Source: Chloroflexota bacterium | GTDB lineage: Bacteria; Chloroflexota; Limnocylindria; Limnocylindrales; CSP1-4 | Direction of reading: 5' to 3' | Assembly (NCBI GenBank): GCA_012026785.1 | Contig: VEOW01000120.1 | Span: 1 to 49,117, forward strand | Length of the DNA stretch: 49,117 nt | Shown: one piece after another, positions 10,713 to 19,545 of the stretch | Layout: the number at the start of each line of letters is the position of its first letter | How positions within the stretch are numbered: the first letter of the stretch is position 1 | The notes under the pieces: generated by a model | What the model was told of the DNA's origin: nothing | Databases searched by the model: none | The model's input: the letters and a program-made list of their open reading frames with translations, nothing else | Translations under genes and position numbers: made by a program

Positions 10713-11117
10713 ATGCGGCGAGCGATTGCGTCACTGCTCGGGGCAGCGGCGCTGGTGACGATGACGGCCTTTCCGGCCCTGGCCGTCAAGCCAGACGGCC
10801 AGTGTCCAACGGCCGAGTCCGGCTTTGTGCTGGTCGACCAGGAGGGTTGGTGGAACGAGACCGTCGCGGGGTTTGCACTGGCAGGCATCCCGGTCTACGT
10901 CGGTGGCGATCCGAACGCCGGCTTCACCGTCGACTTCGACGCCTTCGCGGTCGGCTGGGGATTCGCCGACGGACAGGCCCTCTACGAGTACATCCTCGGA
11001 CCCCAGTGGGACCGGTTGAACATCAACGGCGACGCCTACCTCTGCCTGCGACACCCACCGGTCAACCCCTCCAACCCGGGCTACTTCTTCACGGGTATCG
11101 ACAACTCCGCCAACTGA
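10713..11117 (+). CDS. Small secreted protein, unknown function
   Basis: A 134-aa exported protein. The N-terminus MRRAIASLLGAAALVTMTAFPALA is a typical Sec signal peptide, with cleavage probably after ALA. A GGGAGGG ribosome-binding site lies just upstream of the ATG. The mature part has two cysteines and ends with a motif-like stretch containing INGDAYLCLRHPP and GIDNSAN, a pattern found in small secreted bacterial proteins of unknown role. No catalytic motif is seen. It has its own promoter with the shared regulatory box and is followed by a strong hairpin, so it is probably monocistronic. It is likely controlled together with the CSLREA protein at 15048. Confidence 0.75.
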   Translation: MRRAIASLLGAAALVTMTAFPALAVKPDGQCPTAESGFVLVDQEGWWNETVAGFALAGIPVYVGGDPNAGFTVDFDAFAVGWGFADGQALYEYILGPQWDRLNINGDAYLCLRHPPVNPSNPGYFFTGIDNSAN

Positions 11118-11129
11118 CGCACAGATCCT

Positions 11130-11156
11130 GGGCGCGGCGGGTGGGCCGCCGCGCCC
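11130..11156 (+). terminator. Strong GC hairpin after the secreted-protein gene
   Basis: GGGCGCGGCGG and CCGCCGCGCCC form a perfect 11-bp stem with a 5-nt loop, 13 nt after the stop at 11117. There is no long U tract after it, so it is either an atypical terminator or an mRNA 3'-end stabiliser. It separates the secreted protein from the luxR gene. Confidence 0.6.
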
Positions 11157-11198
11157 GGCGTCATTGATTTCCCAAGTGAAGGTGGGCGGCCCACGGCC

Positions 11199-11204
11199 AA
11201 TAAT
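11199..11204 (+). promoter_or_regulatory. Leaderless-type -10 of the LAL regulator gene
   Basis: AATAAT is followed by exactly six bases and the GTG start at 11211. This matches the spacing in eight other genes of this window and suggests that the transcript starts at the start codon. Confidence 0.5.
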
Positions 11205-11210
11205 GCCCGG

Positions 11211-14183
11211 GTGACTGGCACCTCCACCGCGGGCCGGATGGTTGGCCGAGCGCTCGAGCTCGCCCAGGTCGAGGCAGCCCTCTGGCCCCCGGGTGCGAGT
11301 CGACCGGCAATCGTCGCAATCGCCGGCGAGGCGGGGATCGGCAAGTCCAGGCTCGCGAGCGAGGTCGCCGGTCGAGCGGCACGCCGCGGCGTTCACGTGT
11401 TGCATGGCGCCGGCATGGCGCTCGCGGGTGAAGCGCCACCCCTCGCTCCGCTGACAACTGCCCTGGCCGACGCACTCGGCCAGCTCGATGCCCGAGCTCG
11501 AGCGGAGTGGGCCGGTGGCTTGACCCACGAGCTGGGCGTTCTCCTGCCGCCCGCGGTGCTCGGTGGGGAGGCGGCGGAGTCAGGGCTGGGGCTCGACGAG
11601 GGCTTACGCCAGCAGCGGGTCTTCATCGCGTTGGTCGAGTTTCTGGCGCGTCGCGCCACCGGAAGCGCGCTGCTGCTCGTACTGGAGGATGCGCACGCGT
11701 TCGACCGCGCGACGGGCGACTTCCTGCGCTTCCTGGCGCGCGTCGGGGAGCCCTCGCTGGCCGTACTTCTGACCATCCGGACGGACGCGCTCGACAGGGC
11801 GGGCGACTCGCCGACGCGCCTTCTCGCCGAGCTCGCACCGAGCGGGGGCATCGCTCGAGTCGAGCTCGGAGGCTTGTCGGTGGGCGAGTTGGGCCGGCTC
11901 GTGTCCGACCTCGTCGGCCGTACGATCGATGACACAGCTGCCGCGAGCCTGCACCGGCGAACGGATGGCAATCCGTATTTCGCGCAGGAGCTGGCCCTCG
12001 CCGGCCTGTCGCCAGACGGGCCGATCCCGCCATCGCTCCAGGAGGTTCTGCTGGCACGCGTCGCCGCTCAGCCGAGGCCGGTGCAGGCTCTCCTTCGAAC
12101 CATGGCCGTGCTTGGCCGGGATGCCGACGAGCGGATCCTGGTGGAGGCGGCGGGCGTTCCGCAGCGGGACCTCGTGCGTGCCCTTCGGGCTGCAGTGGCG
12201 TCCCGGATCCTGAGCCCCGACGCGGCAGCCGGCCGGTATCGCTTCCGACATGGGCTGATGCGCGAAGTCATCCACGCTGACCTCTTGCCAACCGAGCGAC
12301 GCAGGATCCACGCCCGCGTGGCCGAGGTGCTTGTCGCTCGGCCGGGGCTACGTCCGGCAGCGGAGCAGGCGTCCATGCTCGCACATCACTGGCAGGCTGC
12401 GGGCGAGTGGGACCGGGCCCTCGAGCAGCGCCTCGCGGCAGCCGATCACGCCCTCGAGATCGGCGCCACGGCGGATGCGTACCGCCAGCTTCGGGAAGCC
12501 GTCTCGATCTGGGAGCGCACGTCGGCCGCGGCGCGGCGTCACCTCGCCGATCGGCGGGCCCTCCATCGCCGTCTCCTGGCGGCGGCACACGCGAGCGCCC
12601 ACTTTGTCGAGGCTATCGCGGCACTCGATGAGCTCGACCGACTCGGGACGGCGACGAGCCCGGCCGAGGAGATCGAGCTTCTCGGCTTTCGCTGCAATGC
12701 CGAGTGGGCGCTCGGCGACTACGACGCGGCCCTGGCCGCGGCCGAACGGGCTGTCGAGCGCGCGCCCGTCGACGACGGACGCCTCCAGGCAGTCGCACTT
12801 CGCCTCCTGGCCGGAACGCTCATGGGCGGGAATTGCAGTGTCGAGGCGCTGCCGATCGCCCGCGAAGGCCTGAGGCATGCGATCGCAAGCGGCGACCGCA
12901 GCGCCGAGCGGTACCTTCGGGGGGTGATCGCCTATGGCCTGCAGGCCATCGGGCGTGGCGACGATGCGGTCCGGGAATCGCGGCGGGCATACGGCATCAA
13001 GGTGCGCGGCGATCCGATCGACAGCTACGCCGGGCCGATCAACCACGCCTCGTTGATGGCCCTGTGTGGGCGGTACGATGAAGCGCTTCGGACAGCTTCC
13101 CGTTCCGCCGCCGAGATCGAGCGGGCCGGCCTCGTCGAGACCTACGGGGTGAGCCTCGACAACATCCAGCTGTACGTCCTGACCCGGATGGGCCGCCACG
13201 CCGAGGCCGAATCGGTCCTTGCCCGGGGCGCCAACCCGGGCACACAGATGTCAATCCTGCTCCAGGAGCGCGCCGCGCTCGAGGCCGTGCTTCGGATCCG
13301 CCAGGGCCGTCTTGCAGAGGCGGCCAGGCTGGTGTCGCGGCTCGATCTCGAGGTCATGTCAGGGGAACAGGACTGGATCGTTGGACTGGTTCGTTTGGCG
13401 GAGCTGGAGGTGCTCCTCCATCAAGGCGATGTCGCCTCGGCCGCGACCCTGGCCGCGCGGATCGACGGAACGCAGCACGCCAGCATCACGGCCTTCCGCT
13501 TGCGATTGCTCGCACTCGCCCAGCGGGCGGTCTCCGACGCGATGGCGGCGGCGCGCGGTCGCAGCCAGGGACTGGCCGCCGAGCGCACACGGCTGGCCCG
13601 CGTCGTGGAGACGAGCAACGCCTCCATCGAACAGCCAGTAGCCGAGTGGCGGGCGGCGATCCTCCAGGCGGAGGCCGAGGCGCGGCGAGGCCGACCCGAC
13701 GCCGCCGATCGCTGGCAGCTGGCGGTCGATGCGTGGACCCAGGCTGCCAACCCATTCGAGGCCGGCTACGGGTGGTGTCGGCTGGGCGAAGCGCTCCTCG
13801 CTCGGCACGACCGGGCCGGTGGAGCGGAAGCCCTCCGGACGGCCCGCGAAACGGCAGTTCGGATCGATGCCCCGCTGATCACCGGCATGGTCCAGCACAC
13901 CGCGGCACGGGGTGGTGTCGTCGAGCTGCTCGACGACGACCAGCCGCCGCCGTCAACCCTGTCGGTCCCTCGAGGCCAGGTGCAGCTTGGCGGGCTCTCG
14001 AGCCGCGAGCGCGAGGTTCTGGCGCTCGTGGCCGAAGGCCTCAGCAACCGGCAGATCTCGGAACGTCTCTTCATTACCGAGAAGACCGCCGCAACCCACG
14101 TCTCGAACATCCTCGGGAAGCTCGGGGCCACCTCCCGCGCCCAGGCCGCCGCGATCCTGGCCGCAAGCTCAAGGCACGACTGA
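11211..14183 (+). CDS. LAL-type LuxR transcriptional regulator with AAA ATPase domain
   Basis: Large ATP-dependent regulator of the LuxR family (MalT-like). The N-terminal ATPase has Walker A GEAGIGKSRL (about residues 39-48) and Walker B LLLVLEDAHAF. The middle 500 residues are helical TPR-like repeats (for example DYDAALAAAERAVERAP), typically used for ligand or protein sensing. The C-terminal LuxR helix-turn-helix (about 925-985) contains LSSREREVLALVAEGLSNRQ and TEKTAATHVSNILGKLG. At 990 aa it is the usual LAL size. It starts with GTG six bases after an AATAAT -10 and appears leaderless. Three promoters around it share a conserved box, so it probably activates the surrounding secreted-protein genes. 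The inducer is unknown. Confidence 0.92.
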   Translation: MTGTSTAGRMVGRALELAQVEAALWPPGASRPAIVAIAGEAGIGKSRLASEVAGRAARRGVHVLHGAGMALAGEAPPLAPLTTALADALGQLDARARAEWAGGLTHELGVLLPPAVLGGEAAESGLGLDEGLRQQRVFIALVEFLARRATGSALLLVLEDAHAFDRATGDFLRFLARVGEPSLAVLLTIRTDALDRAGDSPTRLLAELAPSGGIARVELGGLSVGELGRLVSDLVGRTIDDTAAASLHRRTDGNPYFAQELALAGLSPDGPIPPSLQEVLLARVAAQPRPVQALLRTMAVLGRDADERILVEAAGVPQRDLVRALRAAVASRILSPDAAAGRYRFRHGLMREVIHADLLPTERRRIHARVAEVLVARPGLRPAAEQASMLAHHWQAAGEWDRALEQRLAAADHALEIGATADAYRQLREAVSIWERTSAAARRHLADRRALHRRLLAAAHASAHFVEAIAALDELDRLGTATSPAEEIELLGFRCNAEWALGDYDAALAAAERAVERAPVDDGRLQAVALRLLAGTLMGGNCSVEALPIAREGLRHAIASGDRSAERYLRGVIAYGLQAIGRGDDAVRESRRAYGIKVRGDPIDSYAGPINHASLMALCGRYDEALRTASRSAAEIERAGLVETYGVSLDNIQLYVLTRMGRHAEAESVLARGANPGTQMSILLQERAALEAVLRIRQGRLAEAARLVSRLDLEVMSGEQDWIVGLVRLAELEVLLHQGDVASAATLAARIDGTQHASITAFRLRLLALAQRAVSDAMAAARGRSQGLAAERTRLARVVETSNASIEQPVAEWRAAILQAEAEARRGRPDAADRWQLAVDAWTQAANPFEAGYGWCRLGEALLARHDRAGGAEALRTARETAVRIDAPLITGMVQHTAARGGVVELLDDDQPPPSTLSVPRGQVQLGGLSSREREVLALVAEGLSNRQISERLFITEKTAATHVSNILGKLGATSRAQAAAILAASSRHD

Positions 14184-14187
14184 GGGA

Positions 14188-14232
14188 TTCGGGAATTCTC
14201 CCGATGTCGAGCTGGTCGCCGACCCGTAGCGT
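14188..14232 (+). promoter_or_regulatory. Regulated promoter box, copy 2 (leaderless)
   Basis: TTCGGGAATTCTCCCGATGT starts at 14188 and the -10 TAGCGT at 14227, 39 nt apart. CGGGA-ATTC-TCCCG is a perfect inverted repeat. The GTG of the following gene lies six bases after the -10, so that transcript would be leaderless. Twelve to fifteen bases match the boxes at 10601 and 14938. Confidence 0.65.
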
Positions 14233-14238
14233 CGCAGC

Positions 14239-14925
14239 GTGGCTCGGATCCAGGCCATCGAGTGGCGGCGGCGGCGTTCCAGGAGCGATGGACTCGGCTC
14301 CGGGAGCATCGAGGTGTCGAGGCTGCCGCTCGAGGACGGTCGCTCCGTCGAGTGTCGTTGGGAGGATGGAGCGCGGGCCGGCTCAGAACGCCTGGTCGTT
14401 CACGAAGGTTGCCTGACCTGGCGCTATCACTCGGAAGACGACGCGATCTATCGGTTGAGCCTGTGGGGTGAGCCGGCCGTCGCAGGTGCCGCCGCATACG
14501 TTCCCGTTGCGACCGCTGGCCCAGCGTTGCTGGCCGCCGGCGCGATCGTCGATGCGGCTGATCCTGGTGACGTCGTGCGCTTCGGACTGCTGCTGCCAAT
14601 GGCCCAATCCTGTGACTCGCAAGCGCCGCTCGGCAGACTGCGGTGCGATCGCTCCGACGGGGGCTCGGCCAGCGGCGAGATCGACTGGGCGGCACCCAGC
14701 GACGAGGGCTGGTGGCACGTCGGGGGCCACATTCGAGGGGCGCGGGGAATCGCCGGAGCCTTCCGGCTGCACCTCTTTCACCCGCGCTCCCCTCGACGTG
14801 GGCGACGCGCCGGGCGGGCGGAGCTTCGCCTCTACGGGGCGGATGCCGTGCCCGGACTCGACGCTCCGGCGCGTGTTGTCGCGGGCCGACTGTCGGGCTG
14901 GCTCGATGACGGATCGGGTAGATGA
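14239..14925 (+). CDS. Hypothetical protein, member of the LAL-linked cluster
   Basis: A 228-aa protein I do not recognise. It has no signal peptide or membrane segment. It is rich in Arg, Gly and Trp, with stretches that look like beta strands (RSVECRWEDGARAGSERLVV, LTWRYHSEDDAIYRLSLWG), so it may be a beta-sandwich. The C-terminal third is basic (RSPRRGRRAGRA). The reading frame is supported by the preceding promoter: the conserved box, a TAGCGT -10 and a GTG exactly six bases later. It sits between the LAL regulator and the CSLREA protein on the same strand and should share their control. Confidence 0.6.
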   Translation: MARIQAIEWRRRRSRSDGLGSGSIEVSRLPLEDGRSVECRWEDGARAGSERLVVHEGCLTWRYHSEDDAIYRLSLWGEPAVAGAAAYVPVATAGPALLAAGAIVDAADPGDVVRFGLLLPMAQSCDSQAPLGRLRCDRSDGGSASGEIDWAAPSDEGWWHVGGHIRGARGIAGAFRLHLFHPRSPRRGRRAGRAELRLYGADAVPGLDAPARVVAGRLSGWLDDGSGR

Positions 14926-14937
14926 GGTCCGCGAGAT

Positions 14938-14983
14938 TTACCGAATTCTCCGGATGTGTTCCGGGTCGGGCCACCCATAGGCT
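14938..14983 (+). promoter_or_regulatory. Regulated promoter box, copy 3
   Basis: TTACCGAATTCTCCGGATGT begins at 14938 and TAGGCT begins at 14978, exactly 40 nt apart as in copy 1. The predicted start near 14990 gives a leader of about 58 nt ending in a GGAAGGAG ribosome site for the CSLREA gene at 15048. Confidence 0.7.
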
Positions 14984-15047
14984 GGGAAGGTCAGCCGGGC
15001 GGCCGGTCCGGCCAGCCGGAAGCCGCCGTGGGGGAAGGAGCGAGTCC

Positions 15048-17579
15048 ATGGGCCGCCCGATCGCCAGCTCGCTGGTCGCGCTCGCGCTCACCGCATCGAT
15101 CGTCGCGATCGGCTCGCCACCGGCGGTGCGGGCCAGCGGACTGGTCTTCACGGTCAACACGACGAACGACCTCGACGACGGAGCGTGCGATGCGACCCAC
15201 TGTTCGCTGCGCGAGGCCATCAACGCCGCGAACGCGGCCACCGGCCCGGACGCGATCCACTTCCAGATCATCGAGGCAGGCCCACCCCACACCATCCGAC
15301 CGTACCCGCAACTCCCGACGGTCACCGGCCCGACGATCGTCGACGCCACGACGGACGCCGACTACGCCGGCAGCCCGGTCATCGAGCTCGACGGCAGCGC
15401 GGCCACCCTCCTGCACCCGGATGCCATCGGCCTCCGGCTCACCGGCGGCAACTCGGTCGTCAGGGGGCTCGTCATCAATCGATTCGGGACCCACGGGACG
15501 ATCTCGGGCTCGGCCGGCATCGTGCTCCACGGCGGTGGCAACAACGTCGTCGAGGGCAACTTCCTCGGAACCGATATCACCGGCCAGCTGGACCGCGGCA
15601 ACGGCCATTACGGCCTGGCCATCAGCCTCAGCTCCAACAATGTCATCGGCGGCACCACGCCGGGTCAGCGCAACGTCCTCTCGGGCAACCAGGATGATGG
15701 CGTTGGCATCTCCGGCCACGCCGGGGTCGCGACCGGCAATCGGATTATCGGCAACTACATCGGCCTCGCAGCTGACGGCGTCACGCCCCTGGGGAACTCG
15801 CGCGACGGCGTCACGATCGGGGACGCCACCCGTAACGTCGTCGGCGGCGTCAACCCCGGCGAGGGGAACGTCATCGGAGCCAACGGCTCCGCGGGCGTCC
15901 ACTTCACCGGGGCAGGCGCCCGCTGGAACGAGGTCAAGGGCAACCGCATCGGCACCGATGCCACCGGAATGCTGGCGCGTGGCAACTACCGCGGCGTCAT
16001 CTTCACGGCTGCGGCGTGGGAGAGCCTCGTGGGCGGCGAAGAGCCGGGCGCGGGAAACCTCATCGCCTACAACTGGGAAGCCGGCGTGCACGTCGTCAAG
16101 GACGTCCTCTACACCAGCATCCGGATCCGCATCCTGGGCAACTCGATCCACTCGAACGGGGTCGCGGGTCTGCCGGGGCTGGGCATCGAGCTCTCGCCTG
16201 GTGGCGTCAATCCCAACGACCTCGGCGACACGGATATCGGCGCCAATCGGAAGATGAACTTCCCGGTCCTGACGTCGGCAGTCCCCGGGGCTGCGCCGGT
16301 CGTCAGCGGCACCCTGAACAGCGAGGCCGCTGGCCGCTTCCGACTGGAGTTCTTCGGCAGCACCGGCTGTGACGGTGGCGGCAACGGGGAAGGCGAGCTG
16401 TTCCTCGGTGCCCTCGACGAGGTCCTGACGGACGCCGCCGGAAATGCGGCCTTCACATTCACCGGCACGGTGCCCCTGCCGGCCGGCTGGGCGGTGACGG
16501 CGACGTCGCCCGAGAAGGCGTTCGGACACACGTCCGAGTTTTCCGCCTGCATCGGAACCGGCACGCCGCCACCGCCGCCGGAGGAGGAGCCGAACCATGC
16601 GCCCGCTCTCGCGACGATCGGCGACCAGTGGGTGGTCGAGGGCAGCGCCCTGGCTTTCACGCTCGATGCCACGGACGAGGACGGCGACGCCGTGACCTAC
16701 GCGATGGTCGACGGTCACGCGACACCCGGGGGCGACGACGACATGTCGCTCGACCCGTTGACGGGCGAATTCTCCTGGACACCCGCCGACAACTACAGCC
16801 AGGAGGTGACGTTCATCGCGAGCGACGGCCAGGACGTCGACACCGAGACCATCACCATCAGCTCGCAAAACGTCGCGCCGTCCCTGGGCGTGGGCGGCGG
16901 AGCGTTCGTGACGAGCTACACCCTGGGCGGCATGATCGCGTCGGCGAGCCTCGCCTACAGCGACGTGGGATGGCACGATGACCATGCCCTGAGCTCGTTC
17001 ACCTGGACGGTCGACGAGGTCTCGATGACGGATCTCGCGGTCCTCGTCGACACAGGTGACACCGCAACGATCCCGCCGCTCGAGGCGGGCACCGCGACCA
17101 GCACACGGGCGATCGCACCCGGCTGCCACGCGATATCCCTGTCGGGGACGATCCGCGACGACGACGGCGGATCGTCACCGATCGAAAGCCTCGTCAGCGA
17201 CCTCCAGCTCGACGTCCCGACGTTCGAGTTCCTCGCGCCGATCAAGGACGGAGAGCGCAACATCGCCCGCTGGGGAACGGTCGTCCCGATCCGAGTCCGC
17301 GTCACCAGCAGCTGCCAGCCAGGCCTGGCCCTGACCGATCTTGGTCTCTACCTGACCTACGTCCGGGGCAGTGCCGGTGAGATCATCGAGGGCACCGAGA
17401 CCGTCACGAGCAGCGTCAGCAACGCCGACACGGACAACGTCATGCGGACGGTCGACAGTACCTACCTTTACAACCTTGCGACGCGTGGGCTCACGGCCAA
17501 CCAGGACTACACCGTGCGGGTGCGGGTCGGCTCGACAAGCGGACCAATTGTGCTGACGGCCGTCCTGCAGCCGCGATGA
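15048..17579 (+). CDS. Secreted CSLREA-domain beta-helix surface protein
   Basis: An 843-aa exported protein. The signal peptide is MGRPIASSLVALALTASIVA and onward. The mature N-terminus has the CSLREA element (FTVNTTNDLDDGACDATHCSLREAIN). A right-handed beta-helix of NosD/pectate-lyase type follows, with repeats such as NNVIGGTTPGQRNVLSGN and NVVGGVNPGEGNVIGANG (to about residue 400). Next is a proline-rich linker (TPPPPPEEEPNHAP), a cadherin/Ig-like domain (WVVEGSALAFTLDATDEDGD), and a C-terminal module with FLAPIKDGERNIARWGTVVP, resembling PxKF-type ends. The track opens at 14922, but the ATG at 15048 has GGAAGGAG upstream and begins the signal peptide. It probably acts as a surface or polysaccharide-binding protein; no catalytic residues can be assigned. 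Confidence 0.9.
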   Translation: MGRPIASSLVALALTASIVAIGSPPAVRASGLVFTVNTTNDLDDGACDATHCSLREAINAANAATGPDAIHFQIIEAGPPHTIRPYPQLPTVTGPTIVDATTDADYAGSPVIELDGSAATLLHPDAIGLRLTGGNSVVRGLVINRFGTHGTISGSAGIVLHGGGNNVVEGNFLGTDITGQLDRGNGHYGLAISLSSNNVIGGTTPGQRNVLSGNQDDGVGISGHAGVATGNRIIGNYIGLAADGVTPLGNSRDGVTIGDATRNVVGGVNPGEGNVIGANGSAGVHFTGAGARWNEVKGNRIGTDATGMLARGNYRGVIFTAAAWESLVGGEEPGAGNLIAYNWEAGVHVVKDVLYTSIRIRILGNSIHSNGVAGLPGLGIELSPGGVNPNDLGDTDIGANRKMNFPVLTSAVPGAAPVVSGTLNSEAAGRFRLEFFGSTGCDGGGNGEGELFLGALDEVLTDAAGNAAFTFTGTVPLPAGWAVTATSPEKAFGHTSEFSACIGTGTPPPPPEEEPNHAPALATIGDQWVVEGSALAFTLDATDEDGDAVTYAMVDGHATPGGDDDMSLDPLTGEFSWTPADNYSQEVTFIASDGQDVDTETITISSQNVAPSLGVGGGAFVTSYTLGGMIASASLAYSDVGWHDDHALSSFTWTVDEVSMTDLAVLVDTGDTATIPPLEAGTATSTRAIAPGCHAISLSGTIRDDDGGSSPIESLVSDLQLDVPTFEFLAPIKDGERNIARWGTVVPIRVRVTSSCQPGLALTDLGLYLTYVRGSAGEIIEGTETVTSSVSNADTDNVMRTVDSTYLYNLATRGLTANQDYTVRVRVGSTSGPIVLTAVLQPR

Positions 17580-17588
17580 ACCGCGGAG

Positions 17589-18446
17589 TCAGCCAGGAGG
17601 CGGTGGAACTGCACCGGGGTCAGCCATGAAGGCCCGGAGCGCGGCGATGATCGGCCCCGCGTCGTAGAACGGCATGAAGTCGTCGCCCTCGAAGACGGCG
17701 ACCCGCGCTCCGGGAACGAGGGCCGCGACGTGGCGAGCCTCGCCGGGCCCATCGCCGCGGACGGTGATCAGGGTCGGCACCCGGACGCCCGGCAACAGCT
17801 CGTGCAGGTCGGCGAGATCCCAGGCCCGGTTGTAGGCGTCGGCCGTGGCGACGTCGGAGGTCCGGCGCATCCAGCGGGCGAAGAAGGCGATCGTCTCGGC
17901 ATCGCCCGCCCGGGACGGAGCGCCGCCGGCGACGAACGCCGCGGCGAACGGTTCGCTTCCCCAGCCCTCGGCGAGCTGGCGGGCATACGAGGCCGCCTCG
18001 TCGGGCGTGGGGGCCCACGGGTAGTCGGGCCCCGCCACCGATCGGGCGAAGGCGCCGTGCCAGGCCAGGCCCGCGACGCGGTCTGGATACCGGGCCGCGA
18101 AGGCCGCGTAGATCGCGCCGCCGATGACGGCCCCGAACAGGAATGGCCGATCGGCTCCGACGGCGTCAAGGAGCCGCAGGAGATCGGCGACGTCGGTATC
18201 CAGGTCCCCACGACTGCCGCTGGAGCGGCCCATACCCCGCCGGTCGTGGACGATCACCCGCGCCGAGGCCGCCAGGCCAAGCAGGAAGTCGGCGATCGGC
18301 CGATGCTCCCAGATCGTCTCGACGTCGCTCAACTGGCTGAAGGACCAGAGCACGTCCGGAGGGCCCTCACCAACGACCCGGTAGGCGAGCCGCGTGCCAT
18401 CGTCGGCGGTGGCATGGCGCGTTTCGCTCGGCCGGGGCTGGGTCAT
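17589..18446 (-). CDS. Alpha/beta-hydrolase-fold protein lacking catalytic Ser and His
   Basis: The fold is clear: oxyanion-side strand VLWSFSQLSDVETIWEH, RVIVHDRRGMGRSSGS, the nucleophile-elbow region, AAFAARYPDRVAGL and the C-terminal TLITVRGDGPGEA...VAVFEGDD. The elbow reads LFGAVIGGA where relatives have GxSxGG, so the nucleophile is Val. The catalytic-His position reads GDDFMPF where relatives have GxDHLPF, giving Phe. Both residues are unambiguous in the DNA. The protein is therefore probably a non-hydrolytic scaffold or ligand-binding protein. Similar domains occur next to bacterial cyclases. The ORF opens at 18467, but ATG 18446, 4 nt after the upstream stop, fits operon spacing better. 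Confidence 0.82.
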   Translation of the reverse strand: MTQPRPSETRHATADDGTRLAYRVVGEGPPDVLWSFSQLSDVETIWEHRPIADFLLGLAASARVIVHDRRGMGRSSGSRGDLDTDVADLLRLLDAVGADRPFLFGAVIGGAIYAAFAARYPDRVAGLAWHGAFARSVAGPDYPWAPTPDEAASYARQLAEGWGSEPFAAAFVAGGAPSRAGDAETIAFFARWMRRTSDVATADAYNRAWDLADLHELLPGVRVPTLITVRGDGPGEARHVAALVPGARVAVFEGDDFMPFYDAGPIIAALRAFMADPGAVPPPPG

Positions 18447-18450
18447 CGCC

Positions 18451-19476
18451 TCACGATACGTCGGCATCGAGGGTGATGCCGTTGCCGTCCGGCAGCCGCG
18501 CCATCAGGCCCCAGCCGCCGAAACTCTCCGACACGGCCACGACGAGCTCGTTGTCGCCGGCCTCGAGCGGCAGGTAGACGCCGTGGAAGTAGCCGATCGA
18601 GCCGAGGAAGCGGTAGTCGCGCGAGCGATAGGTCTCGTCGCCCCGGAAGAGCTGCCGGCCGTTGAGGTAGACGACAGCCCGATCGCTGAAGCCGAGCTCG
18701 AGAAGCCGGGTACCGGCCTCGGGCGCCCGGAGCGATACGCGAACGAATACCGTGTCGTGGCCGTCCTCGAGCGGATGGAGCCGGGCGAAGTTGACGAGCC
18801 CGGACGGCTCGGCCTCGAGGAACGTCCAGCCTCCGGCCTTCGACGGCGGCGAGCCCTCGGCCACGGGCTCCGAGACCCACCAGCCGCGGATCGTGCCAGG
18901 TGCGGCCTCCGCCCGCGGCGGCGGGACCGGGCCGAGGACCGGCGTCGCCCGGTCGACCGCGAAGCGCGCCACGTGGACCTCGGGGCCGCCCGGCAGGATC
19001 CCGACGCCGCCGACCTCCGGTGGCACCAGGCTTTCGAACGCCAGCACCGGCGTCGTCATGTCGTCGATGAACGCCTCACCGCGGGTGCCTGCGAAACTGA
19101 CCCGGAGCGTGAACCAGCGGCCGATCGGCAGCTCGACCGGCGACCAGTAGCCCGGACCGTGATAGAGCTGCCAGGCCGAGACGCCGTGGAAGGCCGGCGT
19201 GTACTGAATCGAGTCGGGGTTGCCGCTCTGGTGGGGTCGGACGAAGAACATCTCGTAGGTCCCGTCCCGGAACCGCCAGGCGAGCCCCGGGAAGGAGCGC
19301 TCGGCCGTCGTCGCCAGGTCGAGCTCGAGCGTGCCGTCCCGGAGCTCGAGACCCGGCGCCGGGTAGATGAAGCGCTCGGGATTCGCGAACCGCAGGCACC
19401 GCCGGCCGAGATGCTCGGCCGGAACGACTTCGCCGCCCCGCCAGCCCCAGTCGCCTTCGAGCGAAACCTCCGTCAT
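18451..19476 (-). CDS. Hypothetical protein with two lectin/LamG-like domains
   Basis: A 341-aa protein. The N-terminal two-thirds resembles a concanavalin/LamG-type beta sandwich: LRDGTLELDLATTAERSFPG, GTYEMFFVRPHQSGNPDS, IGRWFTLRVSFAG and GEAFIDDMTTPVL form the usual alternating strands. The C-terminal part (VFVRVSLRAPEAGTRLLELGFSDRAVVYLNGRQLF, LEAGDNELVVAVSESFGG) resembles a galactose-binding-like jelly roll as in glycosidases. There is no signal peptide and no catalytic domain. It is transcribed with the hydrolase-fold gene and divergently from hflX. The start at ATG 19476 is well placed; the long 819-aa ORF upstream is antisense to hflX and is not real. Function is unknown; sugar or ligand binding is inferred from the fold. 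Confidence 0.75.
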   Translation of the reverse strand: MTEVSLEGDWGWRGGEVVPAEHLGRRCLRFANPERFIYPAPGLELRDGTLELDLATTAERSFPGLAWRFRDGTYEMFFVRPHQSGNPDSIQYTPAFHGVSAWQLYHGPGYWSPVELPIGRWFTLRVSFAGTRGEAFIDDMTTPVLAFESLVPPEVGGVGILPGGPEVHVARFAVDRATPVLGPVPPPRAEAAPGTIRGWWVSEPVAEGSPPSKAGGWTFLEAEPSGLVNFARLHPLEDGHDTVFVRVSLRAPEAGTRLLELGFSDRAVVYLNGRQLFRGDETYRSRDYRFLGSIGYFHGVYLPLEAGDNELVVAVSESFGGWGLMARLPDGNGITLDADVS

Positions 19477-19533
19477 CGACACCCGCGGAGTGTGCCAGCC
19501 CGGAGCCGTCGGGGAGTGGCGCCCGTCCGCCGC

Positions 19534-19539
19534 TAGACT
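19534..19539 (+). promoter_or_regulatory. Leaderless-type -10 of hflX
   Basis: TAGACT is followed by six bases and the GTG at 19546. No ribosome-binding site is visible, which is consistent with a leaderless mRNA. Confidence 0.6.
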
Positions 19540-19545
19540 GCCCGC

